Below are positions 51,939-61,700 of a stretch of 64,000 nucleotides of DNA, piece by piece. Position 1 is the stretch's first letter; each line of letters opens with the position of its first letter. The position numbers were made by a program, and so were the translations under genes. The DNA comes from Lentisphaerota bacterium (lineage in GTDB: Bacteria > Verrucomicrobiota > Lentisphaeria > Oligosphaerales > JABHEG01): the NCBI GenBank assembly GCA_018676675.1, contig JABHEG010000334.1, positions 62,001 through 126,000 of the forward strand. Direction: 5' to 3'. The notes under the pieces were generated by a model, which was not told where the DNA came from, ran no database searches, and saw nothing but the letters and a program-made list of their open reading frames with translations.

Positions 51939-54900
51939 TCAATCTCGATTGCCGATCACCTGTGTGTGGCGACCGACTGTCACTTTCAGCCCGGGAACAG
52001 ATCCGTTGTCAAGAGTCCGGAAGCGCAGACAGCCGCCCCAGTTCCCACCAATCTGGACCACCTTGACGAGCACGTCATTCCAGCCCCTCGCCAACTGTAC
52101 GTCAACCCGGTCCTCCGCAACTCGCACGGGGCGAGCAACATCGTGTTCATGCGCCACAACGTCATTAAGCCACACCTTTACGCCATCATCGCTTCCGAGT
52201 TCCATCCGGACGCTGATGCCGTCCTCTACCCAGACACGCGTCCGCATATAGGCAACGCATTGGCTCCCCGTCCCCAGGGCCTTGTTAAGGTCCACTTCCC
52301 ATGCTTTGGAGGGACTCTTGCGCGAGTCCAGCAGCGTCCAACGAACCCTCTTTCCATTCTCGCCGGGCTCTGGCGGGAACGGTGCCGTGTAGAGCGGTGG
52401 CGAATCAGTTGCCGCCGCTGAGAACGGCCCGGCTATCTCCCAGAGCATAACGTGGTCATCCAGCTTGGTTGTCTCGTAAAGGGCATCCTGAATCCTCTCA
52501 CGCTGTTTGCCCGGCGCCATCTCCCGTTGCAGACTTCTCAACAAGCTCTCACACTGTTCCCGCTCCGGGCCCACAGCCCGTCCCGCAAGCGCAATGGCCG
52601 CGTCAACAACGGCTGTGGCCCCCTTGCCGCTGGCTCCGGCCAGGAGCACATCCAAAGCCCCCGATGTATCAGGATGTTGCGTCAACATCTCCAGCGCCTC
52701 AGGCCATAGGTCAGAATCGCTCCCCAGCAGGCTCTGGCGACACACATTCAGGGCCTCCCCACTGCCAAATTCACACAGATTCGCCATCTTCGTGCCGTCT
52801 GTCATCCGCAATCGGGCCGCAACGGCCCAATCGCCTCCTCCCTGCCGCACCTTGACGACAAGTGCGTTCCACCCTGAAGTCAGCTTGACCTCAACCGTAT
52901 CCTCCCCGGCTCTCAACGCTCGGCTCGTATCCTTGCTGTGCACCAGCACACCGTTAAGCCAAACCTTGGCACCGTCGTCGCTGCCGAACTCCAAACGGGC
53001 ATCCCGTTCAGACGGCACCCAGACCCACGTGCGGGCATAGGCTACACGGTTGCTTCCCCCAAGGAGTTTGGCGAAATTGACAAACCATGAATCGAACGCG
53101 TTGGCCGACGGAGTCCTGAGCTTCCAGGAGACGGCTTCCGCCTGCTTGGGATCCTCGGGGGAAAAGGGCTCCGCAAACAGAGCACTTGCCTTGTTCTTCC
53201 CTTTCGTGTACGGTCCACAGAACTGCCACCAGCGCAGGTAGTCGTCATACTTGCGTAGATTCTCGAGCGTCGCCTCGAGTCGAGACCGGGCCGCTGTGGG
53301 CAAGGGAGCAAGAAGGAAACGCTCCAGAAGGACTTCACACGCTGTGCGCTGTGTGCCCTTAATGGCCTCCACAATCGTCTCGGCCGCGACGCCCGACTCC
53401 TCACCAAGTTCCGGATCGCCAATCCACTCGCCGCACATCTCCAAAGCCCCCAGTGAGTCAACCTGACCAAGAGCGGAGAGCACCAGTTTGCGGTCTTCAG
53501 GACGCTTGGCCGCCGACATGCCGCGTCGGATCAAAGCCAGCTTATCCGCATCCGAGAGGTCACTCTCAAGGGCAAGGGCCCGAACCAATCCGCGGACGGC
53601 AAGAACGCGATGTATGTCGTCCGAGGTCGTCTCGGCGATGTGGGCAAGAACATCGTCGCACGACGCATCGGGCCACCCTCCGAGCAACCTGATGGCGGCA
53701 TTCCGAAGGGCGCTATCAGGGCCGTAGAAAGCGCTGGTGACTGTGCGCAGGCTTTCCTGTGTGCCCAACCGACCCAGCACGTGCAGCAGACAAACCTGCA
53801 CAGCGCTCTCCCCGCGGCGATAGGCGCGTTGTACCCGACGAATAGCTCTGGACTCAGGAGTGGTCCTTCGACAGGCGGCCACGAGGGCATCCTGCAGGGC
53901 AGACCGCAGCAACTTGTTCTCCGGGGCCTCAATTAGGTGGATCAAACGCCGCACGTCGGACGGCTCAGCAAGCTCTTCCAGAGCGGCCACGGCAGCCTTG
54001 CGTACACCAACCGGGCGATCACCGCCGCATAGCGAGAAGAGCTCACTCCGCGCCGCCGAAATCCCACGCTCCGCAAGAACTCCCGCAACCAGCGTCACGA
54101 CATCACCATCTTCATTCTCTAGCAGCGAAGTGAGAGCCTGATCAACGCCATCAGCACGCAGTTCGATGAGACTCTCCCTGGCGACATTTGCCAATGCCCC
54201 ATCGCCTCCGCCTCTCAACAACTGGGCCAACAGCTCCACGCTGTTGCTGTTGCCAAGTTTGCCCAACGCCCGAACGGCAGCTTCCCGAACATTGGCGTCG
54301 TCATCCTTGAGCAACCGAATGACATGGTCACGGGCGGCAGCGTCACCCCGGTCTCCGAGTGCCATCACCAGGACCGCCTTCCCTTCAGGGCCCAACCCGG
54401 AAAGCTCCCGGGCGAACGTCTCGGTGCTCCTCTCGCCGGGCATGTCTCGAACGTACTCGGCCGCCACGATGCGCACGGCGGGGTCAGAATCAGCCAGGAG
54501 CGAAACGACAATTGGGACAACACCTTCCCTACGAGTTCTGACGAGACCATCGAGCGCCGCTCCGCGGACATGCGAAGGAACGTCGCCACCAAAAAGGTCA
54601 TCGAACATCCCGGCAGCTTCCTCGAGTTCACCAGTGTCGGCAAGTCGGTTCGCACACTCCAACCAGGCACCCAGCCAGACCGAGGCCGTCAGATCACGCT
54701 GGCGGGCCAGAGTCGCGGCAGCATCAGCGGTCCCGATCCGGCCAAGAGCCCCCAAGACTGCCTCGCGCAACTCTCCATCGGGCGATCCGACAAGCTTGGC
54801 AAGAGTTGGTACTGCGCCACGCTGTCCACGTTTTCCCATCGAGTTAACGACGCCGATCCGGGCAGGTCCAACCAGCCGTTCGATAGCCTCACGAAAGGCC

Positions 54901-55346
54901 TCATCCGCATCGCTCCCCGGAATGCGCTCGAGGGCATAGCGCGCAATCTCACCAAGTTGGGCATCCCCCAGAAGGCCGCTCAGCGTCGGCACGCTAGCCT
55001 TTGTCCCGACCAGACTCAGCTGCCTACACGCGAACCGGCGGGCACTCACCGATGCTGTGCCTTCCGTCAGGAGCGCGAGGAAGCCCGCCTCAAGTGCCTG
55101 CTGTCTTCCGGATGCCGGCCGGCAGTGGGCAGTCTCGCGCTCAATGGTGACCAGGCCAGCCCGGCTCTGTCCGAATTCATAGCTCCTCAAGCCGGAGAAC
55201 GCTTCCTGCAGTGCCTTCTGCCCAGGCCTCTTGAAGGGAGACGGTGCATTGGGAGTCTGGCTCCCTTCCGGGCCGGTCGTCGTCCGGCAGGCACTCAACA
55301 GTGAGATAGCGATAGCGGAAGCAACACGGAACAGATCTCTCTTCAT
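51939..55346 (-). CDS. HEAT-repeat lipoprotein with two C-terminal beta-sandwich modules
   Basis: A 1135-residue surface or periplasmic protein. The signal ends in a lipobox L-L-S-A-C20, so it should be lipid-anchored. Residues about 80-690 are a solenoid of HEAT-like helical repeats (patterns such as A-A-R-A-L-G-K-L-G-N and L-x-D-x-D-x-x-V-R). Two homologous modules follow (about 705-865 and 968-1120), each starting W-x-x-x-G-P-F/Y and containing L-G/E-F-G-S-D-D-G-x-K-V-W-L-N, the pattern of sugar-binding or PA14-like beta sandwiches. A short helical linker separates them. No catalytic motif is seen; protein-protein scaffolding with ligand binding is inferred. ATG 55346 is chosen because it begins the lipoprotein signal. 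Confidence 0.82.
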   Translation of the reverse strand: MKRDLFRVASAIAISLLSACRTTTGPEGSQTPNAPSPFKRPGQKALQEAFSGLRSYEFGQSRAGLVTIERETAHCRPASGRQQALEAGFLALLTEGTASVSARRFACRQLSLVGTKASVPTLSGLLGDAQLGEIARYALERIPGSDADEAFREAIERLVGPARIGVVNSMGKRGQRGAVPTLAKLVGSPDGELREAVLGALGRIGTADAAATLARQRDLTASVWLGAWLECANRLADTGELEEAAGMFDDLFGGDVPSHVRGAALDGLVRTRREGVVPIVVSLLADSDPAVRIVAAEYVRDMPGERSTETFARELSGLGPEGKAVLVMALGDRGDAAARDHVIRLLKDDDANVREAAVRALGKLGNSNSVELLAQLLRGGGDGALANVARESLIELRADGVDQALTSLLENEDGDVVTLVAGVLAERGISAARSELFSLCGGDRPVGVRKAAVAALEELAEPSDVRRLIHLIEAPENKLLRSALQDALVAACRRTTPESRAIRRVQRAYRRGESAVQVCLLHVLGRLGTQESLRTVTSAFYGPDSALRNAAIRLLGGWPDASCDDVLAHIAETTSDDIHRVLAVRGLVRALALESDLSDADKLALIRRGMSAAKRPEDRKLVLSALGQVDSLGALEMCGEWIGDPELGEESGVAAETIVEAIKGTQRTACEVLLERFLLAPLPTAARSRLEATLENLRKYDDYLRWWQFCGPYTKGKNKASALFAEPFSPEDPKQAEAVSWKLRTPSANAFDSWFVNFAKLLGGSNRVAYARTWVWVPSERDARLEFGSDDGAKVWLNGVLVHSKDTSRALRAGEDTVEVKLTSGWNALVVKVRQGGGDWAVAARLRMTDGTKMANLCEFGSGEALNVCRQSLLGSDSDLWPEALEMLTQHPDTSGALDVLLAGASGKGATAVVDAAIALAGRAVGPEREQCESLLRSLQREMAPGKQRERIQDALYETTKLDDHVMLWEIAGPFSAAATDSPPLYTAPFPPEPGENGKRVRWTLLDSRKSPSKAWEVDLNKALGTGSQCVAYMRTRVWVEDGISVRMELGSDDGVKVWLNDVVAHEHDVARPVRVAEDRVDVQLARGWNDVLVKVVQIGGNWGGCLRFRTLDNGSVPGLKVTVGRHTQVIGNRD

Positions 55347-55467
55347 GCTCAACTGCCTTCTTGTATCTGCGCCTTCACTGAAGCCGCCGGAGACCGGCGA
55401 TACAGGGAGAAGGCGGCTGAAACGTCTGATCAGAGCGTCTGGAGCAACCACGGAGAGGAGGGTGACA

Positions 55468-56766
55468 TCACAGGCGCCAGGGGCTTCGGCGGGACCGGTC
55501 CAACATACGATTGGCGACCTCATCACCGGCGAAACGTTCGCGATCAGGATCCCACTTGAGCTTACGCCCGAGAATCATCGCGATGTTCCCAATGTGGCAA
55601 ACGGTTGCGGATCGGTGACCAACTTCAGCCGGGGCCACCGTCTCACGTCGAGTCGCCATGCACTCCAGCAGGTTTGCACGATGGTCCCTGCTCTCATAGA
55701 GGTGAATCTCATCCGGAGCGATCGTCTCACGCAGCAGTGATTTGGGGTGTCCATCAATTCGTGAACGGCTGACGAAGATCCAGCCGTCGCTTCCCTCGAA
55801 ACGAATACCGTTCTCGCCAGTGCTCCGGCACGTCAACACCACATCATTTGCGTACGTATAGGTGACTTCAAATTGGGTTGGGACGTTGTACAACCCATCG
55901 CTCGGGAAACGTCCTGTCCCTTCCACAGCGACCGGTCCACTGCGATCTGCCCCATTGGCCCATTGGGCAATGTCGTTATGGTGCGCTCCCCAGTCCGTCA
56001 TTTTGCCCCCCGAGTAGTCGAAAATCCAGCGGAAACTGCCGTGACATCGAGCCTTTGTGTAGGGGGCCCAGGGAGCCGATCCAAGCCACATGTCATAGTC
56101 GAATCCTCCCGGCACGTCCATGGGGACATGGACGCCAGTGCTCGGAGCCCCGCCAATATTCGCATAGATTCTCTCGAGTTTGCCGATCCGGCCGTTCCGC
56201 ACCAGTTCACAGGCGAAGCGGAAGTTACGTCCGGATCGCTGCTGGCTCCCGACCTGCAGGACGCGACCGTAGCGGCGGATCGTGTCACTGAGCACGCGTC
56301 CTTCCCCAACGGTCAATGTCAACGGCTTCTCGCAGTACATATCCTTGCCGGACTTAGCGGCGGCGACAGCAATGGGGACATGCCAATGATCAGGTGTCGA
56401 GATGATGACGCCATCGATATCGTCTCGGGCGATGATCTCGCGGAAATCGCTGTAGGCATCACAACCTTTGTACGCCCCGGACGCCGTCTTGCCTGCATAG
56501 TGTTTGTTCACGCGCTTCTGCGCAGCCGAACACCGGCTCCCGTCCGCGTCACAGACAGCCACGATCTGCACGTTTTCCCGATTCATGAACCCGCCGAGAT
56601 TCCCTCCCCCCATCCCCCCGATGCCGATGGAGGCAAACGCAAAGCGATTGCTCGGCGCTGCCTGTCCACCCAGCGAGCGGTTGCTCAGGATGAAGGGAAA
56701 AGCGCCAATACTGACGCCGGCACGCGAGAGGAACGTACGACGGTCCATACCTGGGGACTTGGCCAT
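55468..56766 (-). CDS. Tat-exported Gfo/Idh/MocA oxidoreductase
   Basis: A 432-residue member of the exported subgroup common in planctomycete-like bacteria. A twin-arginine signal (D-R-R-T-F-L-S-R-A-G, about 8-17) precedes the Rossmann motif G-I-G-G-M-G-G-G (about 48-55) and Y-C-E-K-P-L. The C-terminal domain has T-P-D-H-W-H, G-G-K-M-T-D-W-G-A-H-H-N-D and the family's G-x-W-I-F-V motif. The cofactor would be inserted before export. ATG 56766 follows GGAGAG by eight bases. The HEAT lipoprotein gene lies 121 bp downstream on the same strand. Confidence 0.92.
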   Translation of the reverse strand: MAKSPGMDRRTFLSRAGVSIGAFPFILSNRSLGGQAAPSNRFAFASIGIGGMGGGNLGGFMNRENVQIVAVCDADGSRCSAAQKRVNKHYAGKTASGAYKGCDAYSDFREIIARDDIDGVIISTPDHWHVPIAVAAAKSGKDMYCEKPLTLTVGEGRVLSDTIRRYGRVLQVGSQQRSGRNFRFACELVRNGRIGKLERIYANIGGAPSTGVHVPMDVPGGFDYDMWLGSAPWAPYTKARCHGSFRWIFDYSGGKMTDWGAHHNDIAQWANGADRSGPVAVEGTGRFPSDGLYNVPTQFEVTYTYANDVVLTCRSTGENGIRFEGSDGWIFVSRSRIDGHPKSLLRETIAPDEIHLYESRDHRANLLECMATRRETVAPAEVGHRSATVCHIGNIAMILGRKLKWDPDRERFAGDEVANRMLDRSRRSPWRL

Positions 56767-56950
56767 TCCGGAAGCTCTCCTTGTCCGTGAGCCGGGGACA
56801 CTCGTTCGCTGAAGACACGAACGGCGCAAGCCCAACTCGATTTGGTGGTTGTGAAGGGAGTAACAGTAGGGATTGAGGCGACCGGAGTCAAGTTCCACAG
56901 GAACTGATCCGCAACGGGTCAGTCTCGTGAAGCGAAGCCACCCTAACTCT

Positions 56951-57020
56951 TGATCCGGCTCTTGACCTGACTCCTGGCCCATACCCAGAGGAGCGTAGAA
57001 ACGGATCAAGAGCGCGATCA
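56951..57020. repeat. Imperfect palindrome abutting the left MITE-like element
   Basis: Arms 56951-56967 and 57004-57020 (tgatc..gctcttga.c with its complement) pair at most positions, with an inner ctcctgg/ccagaggag stem. The right arm ends exactly where the 10-bp duplication of the element begins. The remaining part of 56767-56950 shows nothing distinctive. Confidence 0.5.
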
Positions 57021-57030
57021 GGCTTGCCCC

Positions 57031-57167
57031 CAATGCTATTGACCTTCTCTGGAGACGGCCGCGGCATGGCAGCCCCTCCCACTCTCGAGAAGCACACAAT
57101 GTGGGAGGCGGTGCCACCCGGCGACTCTTCGGCCAGACACGGGGGGCAGAGAAAGCTAATAGCATTG
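57031..57167 (+). mobile_element. 137-bp MITE-like element, copy A, with 10-bp target duplication
   Basis: Ends are inverted repeats (caatgctatt...aatagcattg, extending about 22 bases to tctctg). The middle is a second palindrome built on gtgggaggcggtgcc. The element is flanked by exact direct repeats ggcttgcccc at 57021-57030 and 57168-57177. It encodes nothing. Copy B at 57822 is almost identical. Confidence 0.85.
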
Positions 57168-57303
57168 GGCTTGCCCCCCCCTGCCCGTAACTGAGGCATT
57201 GCACTGATCCAAGGCGCCCTCCCCCCTTCTCGCCCAACTGCGTGCCCAGGGCTATAGTCATCTGCCCACTCAATCCGTTATCCCTAAGGAAAGGCTCCCC
57301 CGG

Positions 57304-57813
57304 ATGGACACCCACGTCCTGGACCAACTCTCTCATGACGAACTCCGCCAGTATACCGAGTTCCTCCTCTGGCACTACCGAGTCATGGATGCCTTCTGGT
57401 TCATCTACGTAGCAGAGCGCTTTGACCAGGAAACGGCAGAACGCGTGAACGAAGAGGTATGGGAGCGTGTTTCCGGCATGGGGGCAAAAGACCTGATCGC
57501 TCGTTTTGAGGTCGAACAGAAAGGCCTGGATGGGTTCCTGGAGGTACTCGGACTCTATCCCTGGTCAATTCTCATCGGGTACGAGACCGAGCGAGAGGGC
57601 GATGAGGTGATCCTCTCCGTGCCGTCCTGTCCCGTTCAGGAAGCCCGCCTTAAACGCGGCATAGGTGAGTACGACTGCAAAGAAATGCACCGGCGAGAAT
57701 TCGAGAGAATCGCTAAGACTGTGGACGAGCGGATCGAGGTGGAGTGCCGGTTCGCGCCACCCGATGAACACCCGGAGTGCATGTTTTGCCAGTGGCGCTT
57801 CCGGCTCGCGTAG
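57304..57813 (+). CDS. Hypothetical protein, possibly DUF6125-like
   Basis: A soluble 169-residue protein. The N-terminal half is helical with aromatic residues (W-H-Y-R-V-M-D-A-F-W-F, residues 23-33; E-E-V-W-E-R-V near 50). The C-terminal half carries C-P-V-Q-E-A-R, an E-C-R-F segment and C-M-F-C-Q-W-R-F-R-L, a Cys-containing ending. The layout recalls DUF6125 proteins, but this is from memory and unconfirmed. A TATAGT box (57253-57258) and an AAGGAAAGG site serve it. It stands alone between the two 137-bp elements; copy B begins eight bases after the stop codon. Confidence 0.7.
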   Translation: MDTHVLDQLSHDELRQYTEFLLWHYRVMDAFWFIYVAERFDQETAERVNEEVWERVSGMGAKDLIARFEVEQKGLDGFLEVLGLYPWSILIGYETEREGDEVILSVPSCPVQEARLKRGIGEYDCKEMHRREFERIAKTVDERIEVECRFAPPDEHPECMFCQWRFRLA

Positions 57814-57821
57814 CTCTCCCC

Positions 57822-57958
57822 CAATGCTATTGACTTTCTCTGGAGACGGTCGCGGCATGGCAGCCGCTCCCACTCTCGAGAAGCACACAATGTAGGAGGC
57901 GGTGCCACCCGGCGACTCTTCGGCCAGACACGGGGGGCAGAGAAAGTCAATAGCATTG
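57822..57958 (+). mobile_element. 137-bp MITE-like element, copy B, with 10-bp target duplication
   Basis: Same length, ends and internal palindrome as copy A, with a handful of substitutions. The flanking direct repeats are agctctcccc at 57812-57821 and 57959-57968, different from those of copy A, which argues for two independent insertions. It separates the convergent 169-residue gene and the nitroreductase and may serve as their terminator. Confidence 0.85.
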
Positions 57959-57983
57959 AGCTCTCCCCACCCACCATTCCGTT

Positions 57984-58502
57984 CTACCAGGCATCGTGAT
58001 GAACGAAGTCGGCGCTGTACCGCGTACGGGCCTCCTTGTCCTCGCCAGGCCAACCGACCGCGATGGCCGACACAGGGAGCACATGGGCAGGAAGACCCAG
58101 CGTTCTGGACACATGCGCGATGCGATCCTCCCGTGGATGGACTCCCAACCAGCACGCGCCCAAGCCAAGAGAAGAGGCCGCTACCAGCAGGTTCTCGATC
58201 GCAGCGGAACAATCCTGAAGCATGTAAGAAAGGGCGCCATCGTGCGCTCGCTCCATATTCCCACAAACGATGAAACCAACCCCGGCCTTGGCCAACATCG
58301 GGCCATTGGGCAGCGCGGAAGCGATCTCCGCAAGCGTCTCCGGGTCGCGGATCACGACAAACTCCCACGGGTCCTTGCAGCACGCAGAGGGAGCCGCCAT
58401 TGCCGCCTCGAGCATGTCCTTCACAATCGCATCGCCTACGGGCCGGTTCTGGTAGTGGCGAATGCTGCGACGACGAAACAGAGAGGCAAGATTGGGATTC
58501 AT
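57984..58502 (-). CDS. Nitroreductase family protein
   Basis: A compact 172-residue FMN-dependent oxidoreductase. R-R-S-I-R-H-Y (11-17) binds the FMN phosphate, A-A-P-S-A-C-C-K-D-P-W-E-F-V (36-49) lines the isoalloxazine, and L-G-L-G-A-C-W-L-G-V-H-P completes the site. It lacks a signal peptide and is cytoplasmic, unlike the SagB-like protein at 17.8 kb. Native substrates are unknown. It diverges from the large secreted protein; 58503-58705 between them holds no recognised gene. Confidence 0.92.
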   Translation of the reverse strand: MNPNLASLFRRRSIRHYQNRPVGDAIVKDMLEAAMAAPSACCKDPWEFVVIRDPETLAEIASALPNGPMLAKAGVGFIVCGNMERAHDGALSYMLQDCSAAIENLLVAASSLGLGACWLGVHPREDRIAHVSRTLGLPAHVLPVSAIAVGWPGEDKEARTRYSADFVHHDAW

Positions 58503-58705
58503 GGCTTGAGGTTCCTCGTTGATGCGTCCTGGCGAATGCGTTCAAGGTAGCCGAACGACCGGTTCCAGGCAACCCGCCCGTTCTCGCTCCGCTTGGCCAA
58601 GAGGACGGTCCGGGATACGTTACAGACTGTTTCCCGGACGCCCCAATCCCGTGGTGACAGCTCCACAGTGGCAGGAGTGGGCGCCCCCCCCTAAGGAGAA
58701 CGCCA

Positions 58706-61700
58706 GTGTTTCCGCCGTCACCGACGACCGTTTGCCTGTCAGAACGCCTGCAGGCCGCTGCCGTGCTGTGTTGTGCGGGTGCTTTGCTGGCCCTCCCGTG
58801 GCCCGCCCATGCCAAGCTCGCCCCCAAGGTCATTCAGACTCAGTATTCCACCAAAGACGTCGTGATCGCGGCGACGACGGTTGCCCCATTCCCGGAGAAG
58901 CACAGGGACGCAACGAAAGCCATTCAGGCCGCTATTGATGAGGCCGCGGAAGCCGGCGGGGCCGTGGTATTTTTGGAAGCCGGCGTCTTTCACCTGCACT
59001 CGCCTCTGCTTATCCGGGAGGGGGTCACGCTGCGAGGCGACTGGCTCTCGCCGCGGATCGATGCCCGTGTTCAGGGAACAGTCCTGGCTGTGAACCACGG
59101 CAAAGACCTCCTCGAGGGGCCACCTGCCATCACAATGGAACGCGGAACAGGCATCCGAGAAGTCGCGATCTGGTATCCGGATCAGGACGTCGGCGCTCCC
59201 GCTGCGTATCCATGGTCTATCCGTTTCTCGCCCAAGCGCGGCGGGGATAACATGACCGTCTTGAATGTCACAATGGTCAATCCCTACCAAGCCATCAAGG
59301 TTGGTCCAGAGTCCAACGAACTCCACACCATCCAGAACGTTTTTGCCACGCCCCTGCTGACCGGTCTTTCCTTCGATTCCACCACCGACATCGGACGGGT
59401 GACCAATGTGACCATCACGCCACGCATCTGGGAAGCATCCGGCCTCTCCGGAGCCCCGGCGGCACCGGAGTCTTCTGCTGCTCTGCGTGGGTGGCTCAAG
59501 AGCAAAGCCACGGCAACGGATATTGGGCGCAGCGATTGGGAATATCTCTACAGTCTGGACGTCGAGGGATACGCCGTCGGCCTGGAGTTTCGCCAGGGCA
59601 AACGAGGCACAACCAACGCTGTTATGCTGAACTGCCGACTCACCGACTGCAAAACTGCGCTGCTGCTGTCCAAGCTCAATGCGACGGGGCTTGCAGCCAC
59701 CGGATGCACCTTCGCCGGTGAACAAGCAAGTATCCGTGCCCCTGAGACATTCCGCGGCGCCGTTGCCCAGTTCAATACCTGCACGTTCGCCGGAACACCA
59801 GCCACGGCCGTCAGTCTGGAAGGTAATGGCCTGCTGACGCTCCAGAACTGTCAGTTCAGCTCAGCATCCGAAGGAACGGTCACTGCGAGTGCGGGGGACA
59901 TTTCCCTGATCAACTGCGATTTCCCACAGGCCAGGATGCACATTTCCCTTGGTCCGGACGTGCGCCGGGCACGGATTCTCAGCTGCCGGTTCGAAGGAGG
60001 CCCCAAGCTGGTCAACTCCGCGACGGCCTGCGACTCACAGATATCGCATCACCAGCTTGATGTGCCTCTCCCCGACATCAGTCCTCATCATCCCGCTCGC
60101 ATCCCAACCCCCTCCACGTCCAAGCTCTTCTCCGTCACTGACTGCGGGGCATCTTCGGACGTACCGGACAACACAGCAGCCTTTCAACAGGCGCTGGATC
60201 AGGCAGGAGAAGCGGGAGGGACGGTTTACGTGCCTGCGGGCTTGTACCGGTTCAAGGGCGAGATCACCGTCCCGACAGGTGTCGAATTGCGCGGCATTTT
60301 TGACGTGCCGCACCACACGATGTCCGGGGGATCTGTCCTTCTCCCGATCGCCGGACGCGGGGCCCCCGACGGGACGCCCTTCATCCAGCTGCAACCCAAC
60401 TCGGGCCTGCGCGGACTCACAGTCTGGTACCCGGAACAGGATCTGAAGACGTTTGCGCCCTACCCCTGGACTGTTCGCGCAATGGGGCCCCGGTGCTGGG
60501 TTGTCGACACGACCCTGGGGAACGCGTACCAGGGCATCGATTTCTGGACCCATCCAAGCACGGGGCACGTCATACGTTACCTTGCGGGGTGCTTCCTGAA
60601 GACAGGCCTGTGGATCAGCAAGTCCGACGGCCCCGGCTGGGTCGAGGACGTGCAACTCAACCCTCACTATGGAAACCGACTCCATCCGTCTCTTCCACGT
60701 GTCGATGGGTTCTCCGGCAGGGACATCGGTTGGCGGACCGTTGATTTCCAGCGCAAGAATCTGGAAGGAATTGTCTTCGGCCGTTGTCAGCAGGAGCACG
60801 TTCGCGGGACATTCCTCTATGCCGCCTATGACGGTATCGCTTTCCGCGACGACCAGGGCGGGACGAACGGCAGGATCCTTATGCATGGCACCGACACCGG
60901 AAGCCGGGCCGCCGTCCTGGAACACGTCGGCCCCAAAGGTGTTTCCTTCCTGTGTGCACAGCTTGTCCCTCTGGGCAAGTATGTCGTGGCCGGTATCGTG
61001 TCGACCCCGAGCTTCACCGGGAACGCATCCTTCTTCAACTCACAGCTGTGGGCCGGGCCATGCAGTGGCATCCTCAACGGACCGGGAACCGTTGTCCTGC
61101 AACAGCTGACCACTCGTTCAGGAGAGTTCAAGGCTAATCGCGGCACGCTCGATATGATGAACGCGAACATAGTTCCCCCCCTCGCTGCTCATGTCACAAT
61201 CGGTCCGGAGTGCGCCAGCGCACGAATCATTGGCAACGTCTCGGCGAATGGTGTTTTCAGGATAATGAGTGCGTCCGGGGACCGTCTGAAGGCTGCGGGA
61301 AACGCCTGCTCGTACCCAGTGACCGAACGGAGCGGACAGTTGCTGGAGGCCATGGCAATACCGATGAAGCCAAACAGACCATCGTGGAGCGTGCCGCGTT
61401 CCTTCGAGCAGGACGAAGGGCCTCTCCCGGAGATCGCCATCGCCAAAACGGGAGGCGGAATCCGCAACATGCCTGAGTCGAGCTGTCAGGTTGTCGACAC
61501 GGACAAGGCCGCCTCTGGAACACGCGCCCTGGAACTCCGCGGACGTCCAGCCACGGATCACGCTTTCGTCTACTACAGGATTTCTGCGGCCCCAATCCCC
61601 ATTCTCCCCGACACTGAACTGAGCTACTCCATTATGCCTCTCAACAAACAGGGCCGCCACACGGCCATTGACGCCGTTTTCGCCGCAGGACTTCCGTTGC

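Noticed and set aside
57565..58833. 422-codon minus-strand open frame
   Set aside because: It runs through the 169-residue gene, the whole MITE-like copy B and the nitroreductase in the wrong frame; it is chance coding in GC-rich DNA.
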